Assembly (NCBI RefSeq): GCF_947623445.1
Contig: NC_135242.1
Location: 25,110,001 to 25,174,000 of the forward strand
Direction: 5' to 3'
Length of the DNA: 64,000 nucleotides
Source of the DNA: Clavelina lepadiformis
Taxonomy: Eukaryota; Chordata; Ascidiacea; Aplousobranchia; Clavelinidae
The notes below the pieces were generated by a model. It was given only the letters and a program-made list of their open reading frames with translations, was not told the origin of the DNA and did no database searches. Below, piece after piece: positions 54,289 to 64,000 of this stretch. The position numbers and the translations under genes are program-made. The stretch's first letter is position 1. Each line of letters starts with the position of its first letter.

Positions 54289-57200
54289 ATGGACGGGAAA
54301 GTTCTACAATGGGTTGGAGCTGGGACTTCGTTTTATTTCCTCCTCAAGCTCGTAACGAGGGTAATAGACGGCAGCCGCTTGTATTTCTTGTCAAGATTTC
54401 CTGATTTCAGCAAATACGGCAAATGGTCAGGTAGGGGCAGCATTGTAGCATTATAAGTTAAACTGTTAAGAATTATTGACTAGAATCTTCATGCAATGTA
54501 TAGTGCCGTAGCCATTATGGTGAATTTGAATTGAAATTGTTTCCAGCTGTCGTGTCTTCTTTGCAGTTGTAACCGGGTCAACAGACGGTATCGGAAAAGC
54601 GGCTGCATTCCAGGTAACGCGCGTAAATCAATTTGTTTATTGTTAAAGAGCAGAAACAAGTCATGACATTGTGCGTTGTACATTTAAAAGCTTGCATCTC
54701 GAGGCCAAAACATTGTCCTTATCAGTCGAACAGAAGAAAAATTGAGAAAAGTGGCCGAAGAAATTGGTGAGTTTGTGTAACAACCGAACTTTTTCGAGTT
54801 CAAATAATCGCTCAACTTAACCTTATCTAAACCGGGTGCGCGACATTACTATTTTAACTGGTACTATGACACTTTATCGAAAGACACTTTATCAAACGAC
54901 ACTTTATCGAACGACAGTTAATCGAACCGACAGTTGATCAAACCGACAGTTGATCGAACGACAAACTTTGACAATAGCTTCAAGCAAGATTTTTGCGTGA
55001 TTCTCAAACATTGAGACAATAAGCCATTGTGATGTGCGGTCTTTGTAATGGTGTGCATTAATAAATTGTGATGTATATATCATAAAGTTGACGATTTATA
55101 TTTTATATTTATATCATAAAGTTGACGATTTATATTTTATATCTATATTTTATATTTGTATCATAAAGCTGACGATTTCGCATGGCGGCCGGCCCGCCAT
55201 GCGAAATCGTCCGGCCCGAAACATATTAATAAGTTATCACAAGAATACAGCCCGCCGTTTCTTATTGAGTTTCAAACTGCAGTGTGACTTGTGAGCACTG
55301 TTTGAAACAATTGTGGTATTGTTACGCCGCGCCCCCGCTGTGCGGAAAACCAGCTGACCGCGAGAAGAGAACGAAAGAGAATAGTTAGTCAAGTTATTGG
55401 TGCGTACATGAGTAATACGCTTCAAGCCTTCAATGCGGAGAGAGAGCAAAATTATATAAATATCACAATATCTCAAAAATTACAAAATCCAACTTTATCA
55501 AACAAACATGGACAGATAGCTGAACAGTTTTTATGAAAAGTCACCAAATTTCAATTTTCTACAGCAAACAATGCAACTGTACGCCACGTTTTGCTATGAC
55601 TGTGTGCGGGAGAAGCAACAGTCGATTCAATCAACAGTCGATTCAATCAACTGTCGGTTTGATCAGCTGTCGTTCGATTAAGTGTCGCGTCACGATTTTA
55701 ACTAGAGGTGGCCGACACTGCACACAAATTCTCATTTGGTAATTACTCGAAAAGTATAAGTCGTGAACTGATCGGATTTTTATAGGTTAGTAGCAAAAAT
55801 ATTTGGCTTCCTGTAGACAGCATAATTGTAAAATAAAACGAAATGCATTTAGTGTAAATTAAGCATTTCTACAAGTGATATATTTTTAGAAGTTTTTCTT
55901 TGTTACGCCGCGCTCCTGTTGTGCTTAATTGCCAGGAAAACCAACTGACCGCGAGAAGAGAGCACAAGAGAATAGTTGGTGGAATTAGTTGTGCCTGCAG
56001 CCTGAATGAGTAAACGAAAACGATACGCTTCAATGCGCTTCGTTGTGGTAGCAGAGAGCAAAATAATAAAAATATGACAGTTTTTCAAAAATTACACTAC
56101 TTAACTTTAAAAAATGAACATGGACAAATAGTTGAACATTTTTTAGTAAAAGTCACCAAACTTCAAGTTTCTACAGCAAACAATGCAATGTACGCTTCGT
56201 TTTGCTGTGACTGTGTGCAGGTTCGGTCACACATAGTATGGATAGGGACTTAACTCCAACGATTTATTTGTGAACAAACAAACAGCAGTGAATGTGCCGC
56301 CAATGACGTAATATTTTGTACTCATAGAAGCAAAATACAATGTCAAGACAAAATACCTGAAGATAGATTTCAGCCACAGCGAGGAAATATACAAAGAGAT
56401 ATCTCACTTCCTGGCTGGGCTCGATATAGGGACGTTAATTAACAATGTCGGGGTCGATCAACAAATCGGAAGCTTCCACGAACACCCGGACCTCTCATCG
56501 CTCATCCAAAATATGACACGTGTGAATGTGACGTCAGTAACAAAGGTGAGTGGAAGTCATTGTACGACGGTTGCATTAAGAGCACAATAATTTGGGAACA
56601 CACTAATCTGAGGCAGTACGGAAATAACAACACTAATTTACAGAATTGACGAAATTTTCGGGGGCAGTTTAGCCACGAAAAGTGAAATATAGGGGTCGGT
56701 GGGGATTAGTTTTAGATTAATTTAGTGTTGTGGCTTTCGCACTTCCGTAGATTACTGTTGTGCGCATAAATTGACCAGTGTAGCAAAATCACAGATGACG
56801 CAGATCGTCCTTCCTGGAATGGTGGAAAGAAAAAGAGGTCTGATAATAAACGTGTCTTCATTAGCTGCGGTCAAACCAGTGAAATACATCGCTTTGTATG
56901 GGGCGACAAAAGCGTTTGTGAATCATTTCTCTCAAGCGTTAAGTTATGAATACGAAAGCAAAGGCATTACCATTCAGGTGAGTCGAATCTTTCCTAGGTA
57001 ATAGATAAAGATAAGCGAAGCAGAAACATGTTTTGCGTGAACTTAAGTTTTAACTACATTTGTAGCCGGCACCTGCATTTCGTACAGCGCATTAAAATCA
57101 ATGCCTCTATGTGTGGCCTTCATGCAAATATTAGAAAAAGTAACACGTGGATGCTTTGGGCAGTGCAAGCATAAACGACAGCTAAATATCTATTTGCCGG

Positions 57201-57599
57201 TTATTAGCACCCCTGCTGTAAACGGTAAAGTGCTTTCCTCCCACGATTGTGAGGTAACAGAGCTGTTATTTTATACAGAGTTGCATGCCTTCGTTTGTTG
57301 CAACTAACTTCACATCGCATCTTCCCGTTAGCAAGATAATAATGACGTCACCGACTAATTTCTCGAAGTCGTGGCTGGCGACAGTCGACAAGGCGAGATG
57401 GACGCACGGTTACGTCACACACGCCATTCACGTGAGTAGAGTGGCGCACAGCGTCTTATTGTTTGCGTTTAACCGACTCTAGAAATCTTTACAGGGTTGG
57501 GCTTTACGGCTTCTTCCTCTCGGTCTGATCCAAGCTGTGCTGGGAGCGTGGATGGAGTGGATAATGGATGCACAGAGGAAGAATGAGAAGCTGCAATGA
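54289..57599 (+). CDS. HSD17B12-like: 17-beta-hydroxysteroid dehydrogenase type 3/12-like SDR
   Basis: Short-chain dehydrogenase of 307 residues in seven exons: 54289-54430, 54567-54613, 54691-54766, 56328-56545, 56795-56977, 57279-57431, 57495-57599; all in phase. An N-terminal hydrophobic stretch (WVGAGTSFYFLLKLV) suits an ER membrane protein. Cofactor motif TGSTDGIG at residues 50-57, NNVG at 127-130, catalytic Ser near 182-183 (NVSS), and Y196-x3-K200 (YGATK). The C-terminal part (FVATNF, NGYV-like HGYVTHAIH) follows the HSD17B3/HSD17B12/let-767 group, which reduces 3-ketoacyl-CoA in fatty acid elongation or 17-keto steroids. The length agrees with HSD17B12 (about 312). Intron 3 (54767-56327) is much larger than the rest and carries a foldback element. 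Steroid versus fatty-acyl substrate cannot be decided from sequence alone. Confidence 0.93.
55171..55211. repeat. 18-bp perfect hairpin
   Basis: GACGATTTCGCATGGCGG at 55171-55188 is followed, after five bases, by its exact reverse complement at 55194-55211. It sits inside the foldback element, directly after AT-rich repeats (TTGACGATTTATATTTTATAT units at 55087-55170). Confidence 0.9.
55320..55608. repeat. Dispersed repeat copy 1 (inside the foldback element)
   Basis: Starts TGTTACGCCGCG and ends GACTGTGTGCGGG. It aligns along its whole length with 55901-56219, with many substitutions and small length changes. Confidence 0.75.
55901..56219. repeat. Dispersed repeat copy 2 (outside the element)
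   Basis: Same order of matching blocks as 55320-55608 (TGTTACGCCGCG, CTGACCGCGAGAAGAGA, AAAGTCACCAAA, CTACAGCAAACAATGCAA, GACTGTGTGC). It lacks the inverted arms, and ends about 110 bp before exon 4 of the HSD gene. Confidence 0.75.
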
Positions 57600-58620
57600 C
57601 CAAGACAAGCATTTTAACAAAGCAGGATGATTCATACAAAAACATTTTTTGTACTGTTTATTACAATAGACCCTGATTAATGTTAATATGATATTTATTT
57701 GATTTTTTATCGACGACTGAAGCGGTGTGAGCATTAAATTTTGTCAACAACCAACAACGTGTCAACGGTCGTGAGTCAACTCATTAAAAACATACAAAAA
57801 TGGAGAAATTTTATGCAAAGATAAAAAAGGTTGTCATATAGATTAAGATAACAATTCCATAAAAAATTAGCGATGCAAAATACAAATATAGTTTATAATA
57901 CAGCTATTAGCAGTCAGCAGACCAATAACTTTATGACAGCAGTAAAACTATTAAACTTCGGAATCATTTAAGAGCAAAGGAAAACAATATATAAGTAAGA
58001 ATAGAAAAAAGGCAGCTAAACAAATTCAAAGCAAGGAAGCAAATTGGTGATTCTATTTTAAACAAAAAAAGCTGGATGGGACGAGTCAAATTTTATGCAT
58101 TTTCTCATCTGAATCTCTTCGTAATAGAAGGAATCGTAATTTCAAGTTTGGAGTCTGAGTGGGTCTGAGTTCCCTACTCTGAGTGGGCTAACAGGATTGA
58201 AGGGTATTTTAGAAAAATTGCTACATTTATTACTTCTATGAATTATGTTAATTTTAATAATTCTATCAAACTTAAAAAATCTTTTTGTGCAAATCGTTAT
58301 TTTGTTATTGTTATTGTTAAATTGTTGTTTTCGTTATGTATGGTCTCAATTACCTTGCAGATGGTGATAAAAATTGTTAAACCTGGAATCATTCACTTCA
58401 CGACCTTAAAAACAATGTGACGTCTTTACCTGCGAGGTGCTTTCCCGCAGGCGTGACGAAAGTTCCCGCGACGAAACCACCTCAAATCACTGACAGGTGA
58501 ACGTTTGAAGTTTAAAATATTTTCAGCAATGGTTACCTAACCCTCAAATATATTCCATTAATATGCAGCGACCTTAGATAATTATGTGAAGAAGTAGGCT
58601 TACCTAAACATGCTTGCTGT
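57600..58620. other. Intergenic, nothing recognised
   Basis: AT-rich sequence after the HSD gene; an ATTAAA at 57733-57738 may serve as its poly(A) signal. A small imperfect repeat of TCTGAGTGGG occurs at 58153-58192. Confidence 0.5.
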
Positions 58621-58646
58621 GGCACTAGAGTTTAAGTCTGTAAACC

Positions 58647-58790
58647 ATTGGCAAAAGTGATTGAGTGTTTGAAACGTCACACGCCTCAAACTTAGCCAAG
58701 AAACTGATCTCGGAGTCGCAACCAACAATTTCTGGAAATGACAAACTGGCTAAAACATTGACAACGCGGCCAGAGGATAACAAACTTTTG
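58647..58790 (-). pseudogene. Carbonyl-reductase-like SDR fragment
   Basis: A minus-strand block reading CKSLLSSGRVVNVLASLS and then EIVGCDSEISFLAKF and NTQSLLPM resembles the stretch of carbonyl reductases (CBR1 group) that runs LLPLIKPQGRVVNVSS, then CSPELQQKF, then EELVGLM. It is preceded by CAG and followed by GTTTAC, so it could be one exon. The catalytic Ser region V-S-S is V-L-A here, and I found no N-terminal TGxxxGIG exon on the minus strand up to 59423 nor a YGVTK exon downstream, so it is best read as a remnant. The resemblance is from memory of the family and is moderate. The opposite strand also has an open frame here, which weakens the call. Confidence 0.35.
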
Positions 58791-59423
58791 CAGTTTTTCG
58801 CGAGTGTCTGTGAACGAGCCATCAACTTATCAAAGAGTTTTCACAAACGCAATTACGACTGACAACTACAATAGGTGCAAACTTACACAAGGATATCGTC
58901 GTTTTTTATCTGCGCCGTGTTTGTTCGTTTGTATAAAAAATATTTTTACTGAAAATAAATCAATGATTAACCGCTATCTTGTGCAGGGTGTGGACCAGAG
59001 CAAACAATTCTCACGAAAAATCGTTTTGCTCAACAACGATACCGTGGAAGGCATACCACAGATTCCTATTAATGCGACGCAACAACAGAATCGCTGAAGG
59101 CATTTGTTGGTATTTTACAGTTTGACCGCCGGTTGCTTATTGTACTAGTTATAAGATTACGTCTGTATGATAACAGGGTAATGAGGCACAATCTTCGTGT
59201 TTCATCGTTCATTGTTTGTCATTTAATGTGAGGAAGCGAAAATAGAACGTTAGTCATCATAGCAAGGTGATATGACAATAATGCCTTCGTATTACAACTT
59301 GCAGGAAAATCGAACAGCACGATAGTTACAGCCAATGTAATGGCATGTTGCAATATTTGCGACAAACTACTTCATTAAATTCAGGTTTTTTTTAGTTCGT
59401 AAAGCGCTATAGCGTTGGAAAGA

Positions 59424-61529
59424 ATGTTGTTGGAATTGATTGTCTGTGTTGGACTGATAGCGACGGTGACGCGCTTGTACGCGAAAAGCACCTGGAAACG
59501 TTTCACAGAGAACGTGGATTTAACCGGCACGACTGTTCTAGTGACTGGGGCCAACTCAGGTGCAATGTATTCGTGCTAATAAAGCTTTCTACTTCCAATC
59601 TTTGATCTTTTTATGTAACTTTTGCCGGGGTTTGCCAGATAATGTTCCATGTGACTCAGAAACGAAAGGCTGCATTTTAACGAAGTGCTTAATTTTTGAA
59701 GGCATCGGTCAAGCTTTAGCCACAGAGTTCGCGCGTCGAAACGCACGAGTCATTTTAGCTTGCAGATCTGTGATACGCGGAGAAGGGGCGAGACAAAATA
59801 TTCTTGCCGAAACTGACAGAGACGATGACGGCGGAATTGTCTTTCGTCAGCTCGATCTAAGCTCATTGGAATCAGTGCGCAAATTTGCGGCAAATATTTT
59901 AAAAACAGAACCCAGGTACGTTTAACTGTAGGTCACTAGAATATACAAAGTTACAACCATAGCTATTGTTTCTAGTCCATTCAAGTTTATTGTCGCGATA
60001 ATAGCAAAACATGGGTCACATGCATGTATCTGTATTTTATGGCTCGCAATACGAAATATATTATAACCAACGTAATTCATAACCCAGGCTTTTCTGTTTG
60101 CTGCTATAAGTAATACAGTTTTTTTTCAGCCAAATAATTGTAGGATAAAATGTTTCATAAACGATTAGCATGGAAAACGGCTAGAAAAACGAACAGTCCA
60201 ATAAATTCAGATTTTATTACTATACAAATAAATACAATGCTTCACTGGAAGCCAATGCAAACACTTGAAAGTAACCTTGTGTGCGCCCATAGACTGGATA
60301 TCCTGGTGAATAATGCTGCTGTACTGGAGTATCCTGTGACGGCCACAGACGACGGGATGGAATTAACATATCAGACCAACCATTTCGGCCCGTTCCTCCT
60401 CACAACTCTCTTGCAAGGTACAACTTGGTATTGGTCGTGTGTTTACTTGCAACTGGTCATACAATTCAAGATTATGACAAGTTCGATGCCGTGTTTCTGT
60501 GCGGCTTAATTGCATTGGGGCTTACTATCAAGGGCGGCTTACATTGGAGTAAATACGAGACTTTATTTCTCAAACATCAGATCTTTTGAAAAAATCTGGA
60601 CCCGGTTCTCGAATCGTCAACGTCACGTCGTTCGTCAACAAAATGGCGAAGCTGAACTTGGACTATATTTCACCGGAGAAGGCGAAACACTCCATTGCGC
60701 ACATGCAGCAAGATTCCTTTCTCAAGCAGAAGGCGGAATCGCTTCTCTACGCCAATTCAAAACTAATGAACATACTTTTTACATTTGAGCTGGCCAAAAG
60801 GTAGATTTAGCGCAGACGTAATGTCTATATTCGATATTGACTTTAACATTTCTTAAGAATTACTTAAATAACAAGATGCGCTTTACATGTCCAAGTGGAA
60901 CGCGATAACTTCATTTTATTACGTCATAATGGTGCAGATTACAAGGAACCGGAGTTCTGGTGAACTGCGCATGCCCAGGTGTCGTAAACACGTCACTAAT
61001 GGATCGTTCCAAACGACTTGTCACAATCATAATCCATTATCTTCTGCTCGTCATTGCCAAGGTTTGCTTTGCAGCTAAACAAAATGCAGTATGACGTAAC
61101 GATGGTATCAGTTTGTTGAACTTGAGGCTTAGAAAGCCCTGCGTAGTGTTTGAATATGAAGATGCTCAGTTGTTGACTTAACTGCACGAATCAGCATTTT
61201 GAGTATTAAATTTGCTTCGATGCGATCAAATGTGAGGAAATTTTACGCATTACAGGACATAAACCACAGCATATGTTTGAAAATATCTCCATGGTTTCGT
61301 CATTAACGCATTGTTAAAATTCCAGAGTCCAAAACAGGGCTGTCAGTGCATCCTACATTGCGCCATATCAAGCAGAGCCGGGGAAGTGAGCGGGAAATAT
61401 TTCAGGAATTGTCAAATGAGCGACGACACTCATCCGATGGCCAAGGGCAGTGAAGCTCGCAAGAAGCTGTGGAAGATCAGTGAAGAACTGACGGGCATTG
61501 ACGTCAGCAACGCAAGTCTGCCGCCTTAA
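59424..61529 (+). CDS. Retinol dehydrogenase-like SDR (RDH11-14 group)
   Basis: 340-residue SDR in six exons: 59424-59559, 59702-59915, 60293-60417, 60581-60800, 60938-61061, 61326-61529; all phases fit. An N-terminal membrane anchor (LLELIVCVGLIATVTRLYA) is followed by the NADP-binding TGANSGIG (residues 41-48), RS in ACRS as usual for this group, NNA at 123-125, Ser 175 (NVTSF), and Y215-x3-K219 (YANSK). The C-terminal block VSGKYFRNCQ and ARKKLWKISEELTGI is characteristic of RDH11/12/13/14 and their invertebrate kin. These enzymes interconvert retinol and retinal or reduce lipid aldehydes at the ER or mitochondrial membrane. Intron 3 starts at GTACAA and the first donor is GTGCAA, slightly unusual. 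The typical AVSPELEGV near the C-terminus is HCAISSRAGEV here, a little divergent. It follows the 17-beta-HSD-like gene in the same direction. Confidence 0.93.
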
Positions 61530-61572
61530 GCTACATCCCGCATCAAAATACTTCCAATGTTGCAATCGAAGA

Positions 61573-61578
61573 AATAAA
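61573..61578 (+). promoter_or_regulatory. Poly(A) signal of the RDH-like gene
   Basis: AATAAA 44 bp after the stop codon at 61529. Confidence 0.7.
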
Positions 61579-63614
61579 ATCGTACTTTCCAAAATGATTT
61601 TGTTCCTTTAAATGCAAACACGTCATATGGAAAAAAGAGAACACGAGGAAAGTTAAAAAATTTAAAAAGATTTTAAAACAGTTTTTCGAGTGGAGGCAAA
61701 ATCTTAGGTCAATTAAAAATCTTTGAAAAGAAACAATTTTTGTAAACTTCGATCACTAAATTTGAAAAGAATATTTAAAAAATATTTTACCATTTTGTTA
61801 CACAATAAGTGTTCCAAGTTGTTTTAAGTTTTGAAAGGTATGTTCATGGATAATGTTCCAAGTTTAAATATGTTGTAGATTAGGTCAAATAACTTATTTT
61901 TAAACAGAGTTGACCCACCAAGTTAACACGGACATACACAGTTTGATAACAGAGTCAATTTATTGCTATTATAATCTTTCAGCGACTTTACGCCTTCCAG
62001 CTATTGTTTTGTGACGCATGATCTAAATAATAATGACCATTGTCCTCGTGCATCCACATTTAATTAAACATTTTATGGGTTACCAGGCCAACGCGAATTT
62101 GGCAATTGTGTGAGACGTTGGTTAGAAAGTCGAGGGAATTGTTCGAGTCGTTCGACTAATCTATAAGCCGAAAAATTCCTTGCGGCACAGCTGGGCAGTG
62201 CTTTGTAAGTAGAATCGCCTTTTTCAGTTTGTGCCGTTAGTTCGTTGTACGCCAGGCTTACAAACCCGCTCACAGTTAACTGTTGCAGCAGTACAGCTGA
62301 TGCAGTATTATTATCAACATTAGAGATAGTTGTCAAGCTTGCAAGAACGTCGGGATTTAAATCCTTGTATAAGATGTCTGTGCAAGAAAGTCCTGGTCTG
62401 TATAGGCTTTTAGTGCATGTTGTTTATTATTCGAAGCTAAATTACCAGAGCCAGAGCAGATGAAAATGTTTCAGTTGAAAATATCTATGTCTATGGCCAA
62501 GTTGTTGTTAGTTACGTTATATGCCGTTACTGTTTAAAAGATTTTACTTTGTCTTTGGGGACACTTGGCAGGTAAAGAAGGCGGCAAGAATTTCATTTTC
62601 GAAAAAGATCTTTGGTCAAAAACGGTTTTAAATTCGCGCTGATTAGTCTTAACGCGAACGGGAAGTGTTTCCATTAATACTCCCTTTTTGCTACACTTGT
62701 TAAATTGTTTTTCGAAGAAGACGAATAGAGCTATGGTATGTTTGCATTGAGCGTAATAACCGGTCATTGACAGATAAATGCTGTCTACAGCGGATGCATT
62801 CGGAAACTTAGTGAAGTTTTAAGGCGTAGTTGCAACCACAACTTATTGCCGATTGTGTGGTCACATTGATTTTGTCTAGTACAGTATGAACCGAATATGG
62901 AGAGCATGTTAATATGATGTCAGATTGCTAGTAGCTTAGAAGGATATCGTATGCTCAGCGCAATGGCGAGTTACACACCACGTTGTTGAAGATGGTAGAA
63001 CCTTTTTATCACTGGTCAGAATAAGAGAGAGAAAATGGTTATGGTCGAGTGATTTCGAACCTACAAGCCGGCAAGCTTGATGAAACTTCTTTCCACATTT
63101 TTAACAAGAGAGCCTCTCTCTCTTACTCTGTTCGGTGATGGAATGATTCTATCGCAGAAGATAGGCAAATAAGTTGACGTAAATTTTAAATTGGTCTGAT
63201 TTAATTTAAAAATTCAATTTTTAACAGGTTTGATTACTCAGGTTTGCATAAAATAGCCTCTGTGCGTGCTTTGCCTTCACTGCTTGAAACAAGGATACGA
63301 GTTTTCAAGGAAACATGCTTCATTGGAACAGACAATTTTTGTGAAATTCTAGCCTCTACCGCCGAGACATTGGCAAGTTTTTTGAACTTATGGCTGAATA
63401 TTAAGTGTTAAATTATGGTATGAGTCGGTTTTGCAAAGAAACTATAGTGACATCACACTAGGCTACTGTACTAGTAGTACTACCATAAAAGAACGAGCGT
63501 TACGTAGTTACGTATTTACTTGCGGTCATGTGGTAGCCTATGCATAAAACACGTGACCAAATTTTAAGTTGGGTGCAACTTATAATTGACAGGCAGCACA
63601 TATAGTCTTCCATC
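61579..63614. other. Intergenic; unexplained minus-strand open frames
   Basis: Mostly AT-rich. Two minus-strand open frames, 62767-62534 (77 codons) and 62336-62073 (87 codons), read as ordinary-looking protein but show no motif, no clear splice pairing and no family. Not called as genes. Confidence 0.4.
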
Positions 63615-63761
63615 ATGCCTGATCTAAGCAACAAAGTTTGTCTTGTCACTGGCGCTTCGAAGGGCGTTGGCCGAGGCACAGCGCTTCAACTCGCTTTTTA
63701 TGGAGCGACGTGTTATATTACTGGGAGGGAGTTGGCAACATTGGAAGACGTCCAAGCAGAG
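63615..63761 (+). CDS. DHRS1-like: DHRS1-like short-chain dehydrogenase, first exon (partial)
   Basis: First coding exon of an SDR cut by the window end. It reads MPDLSNKVCLVTGASKGVG then RGTALQLAFYGATCYITGRELATLEDV. The TGASKGVG cofactor motif is at residues 12-19, and YITGR after the second strand matches DHRS1 closely. The exon probably ends at GAG|GTGAAA (63761); reading on meets a stop at 63785. No second exon is recognisable before 64000, so the next intron is at least 240 bp. DHRS1 is an NADPH-dependent reductase of steroids and xenobiotic ketones at the ER. It is the third intact SDR in this 10-kb stretch, and from a different subfamily from its neighbours. Confidence 0.82.
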
Positions 63762-64000
63762 GTGAAAGCGATGAAGATGACATAAGTATCGCTATATCTA
63801 TATCGGGCACATGTTTTTATTGATATTTCAGAATACATTTAGTGATTTTCATAAAGAAATATCAACAAGCATGCACTGACAGATTTAGGTTGACAGATTT
63901 AGGGTCTGAAACTGTACGCAAACTTTATTGAAGCTTAAATTGCAATTTCTGGGAACAAAATAATAACTTGTAACATGTTATGGACAGATAAAAGTTTTTT

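Larger units (their letters stand above)
54860..55694. mobile_element. Second foldback DNA element, inside HSD intron 3
   Basis: About 835 bp, flanked by ATTTTAACT at 54851-54859 and 55695-55703 (9-bp direct repeat). The arms are inverted: the left arm (54860 to about 54965) is a run of 15-16-bp units such as GACACTTTATCGAAC and GACAGTTGATCGAAC, and the right arm (about 55612-55694) is the reverse complement of the same kind of units. The outermost ten bases are only partly matched. The middle includes AT-rich tandem repeats, an 18-bp hairpin and a ~290-bp segment with a diverged second copy downstream. No transposase is present. The architecture parallels the element at 13650-14164, although the sequence is different. 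Confidence 0.8.

Noticed and set aside
62073-62767. Two minus-strand open frames as a possible gene
   Set aside because: No recognisable family, no convincing splice junction between them, and the opposite strand is also open over part of the region.

Overview
The window looks like the compact nuclear genome of an ascidian tunicate, most likely Ciona or a close relative. Genes are short and intron-rich with clean GT-AG boundaries, strands alternate, and the recognisable families are animal ones: GT31 glycosyltransferases, fibrinogen-related domain, FRMD4-type FERM protein, TSP1/EGF/ZP membrane protein, CYP4-clan P450 and short-chain dehydrogenases. The species call is inference. No rRNA, tRNA, CRISPR array or bacterial-type operon was seen.

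Layout. 0-4.3 kb (minus): two tandem beta-1,3-glycosyltransferase (GT31) genes; the first runs off the left edge. 6.4-8.0 kb (minus): a six-exon secreted fibrinogen-domain protein. 9.7-11.1 kb (minus): probable exons of an unrecognised gene. 11.2-20 kb: gene-poor, with a 515-bp foldback element (13650-14164, 9-bp target duplication) and a ~745-bp hAT-like non-autonomous element (17294-18038, 8-bp duplication). 20.1-37.9 kb (plus): an FRMD4 orthologue, 27 coding exons and about 1756 residues, with every splice phase consistent. 39.0-47.2 kb (plus): a 27-exon gene for a ~1711-residue type I membrane protein with a signal peptide, an unrecognised ~570-residue beta-rich region, eleven TSP1 repeats, one EGF, a ZP domain, a furin-like site and a C-terminal transmembrane helix. 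48.1-51.4 kb (minus): an 11-exon cytochrome P450 (516 residues). 54.3-57.6 kb (plus): a 17-beta-HSD type 3/12-like reductase with a second foldback element in its third intron. 58.6-58.8 kb (minus): a carbonyl-reductase-like fragment. 59.4-61.5 kb (plus): a retinol dehydrogenase-like SDR. 63.6 kb to the end (plus): first exon of a DHRS1-like SDR.

How the genes relate. The right third is a lipid/retinoid/steroid oxidoreductase neighbourhood: one P450, three SDR genes of different subfamilies and one SDR remnant. FRMD4 is a cytoplasmic polarity scaffold; the TSP1-ZP protein would face the cell exterior or egg coat. Nothing suggests these form one pathway. Exon models were made by reading frames, splice signals and phase by eye; exceptions are stated in the entries.

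Most worth a second look: the N-terminal region of the TSP1-ZP protein, two foldback elements of the same architecture with 9-bp target duplications, 28 copies of TGACGTCA (16 within 36.6-46.7 kb), and altered catalytic motifs in the GT31 and P450 proteins.
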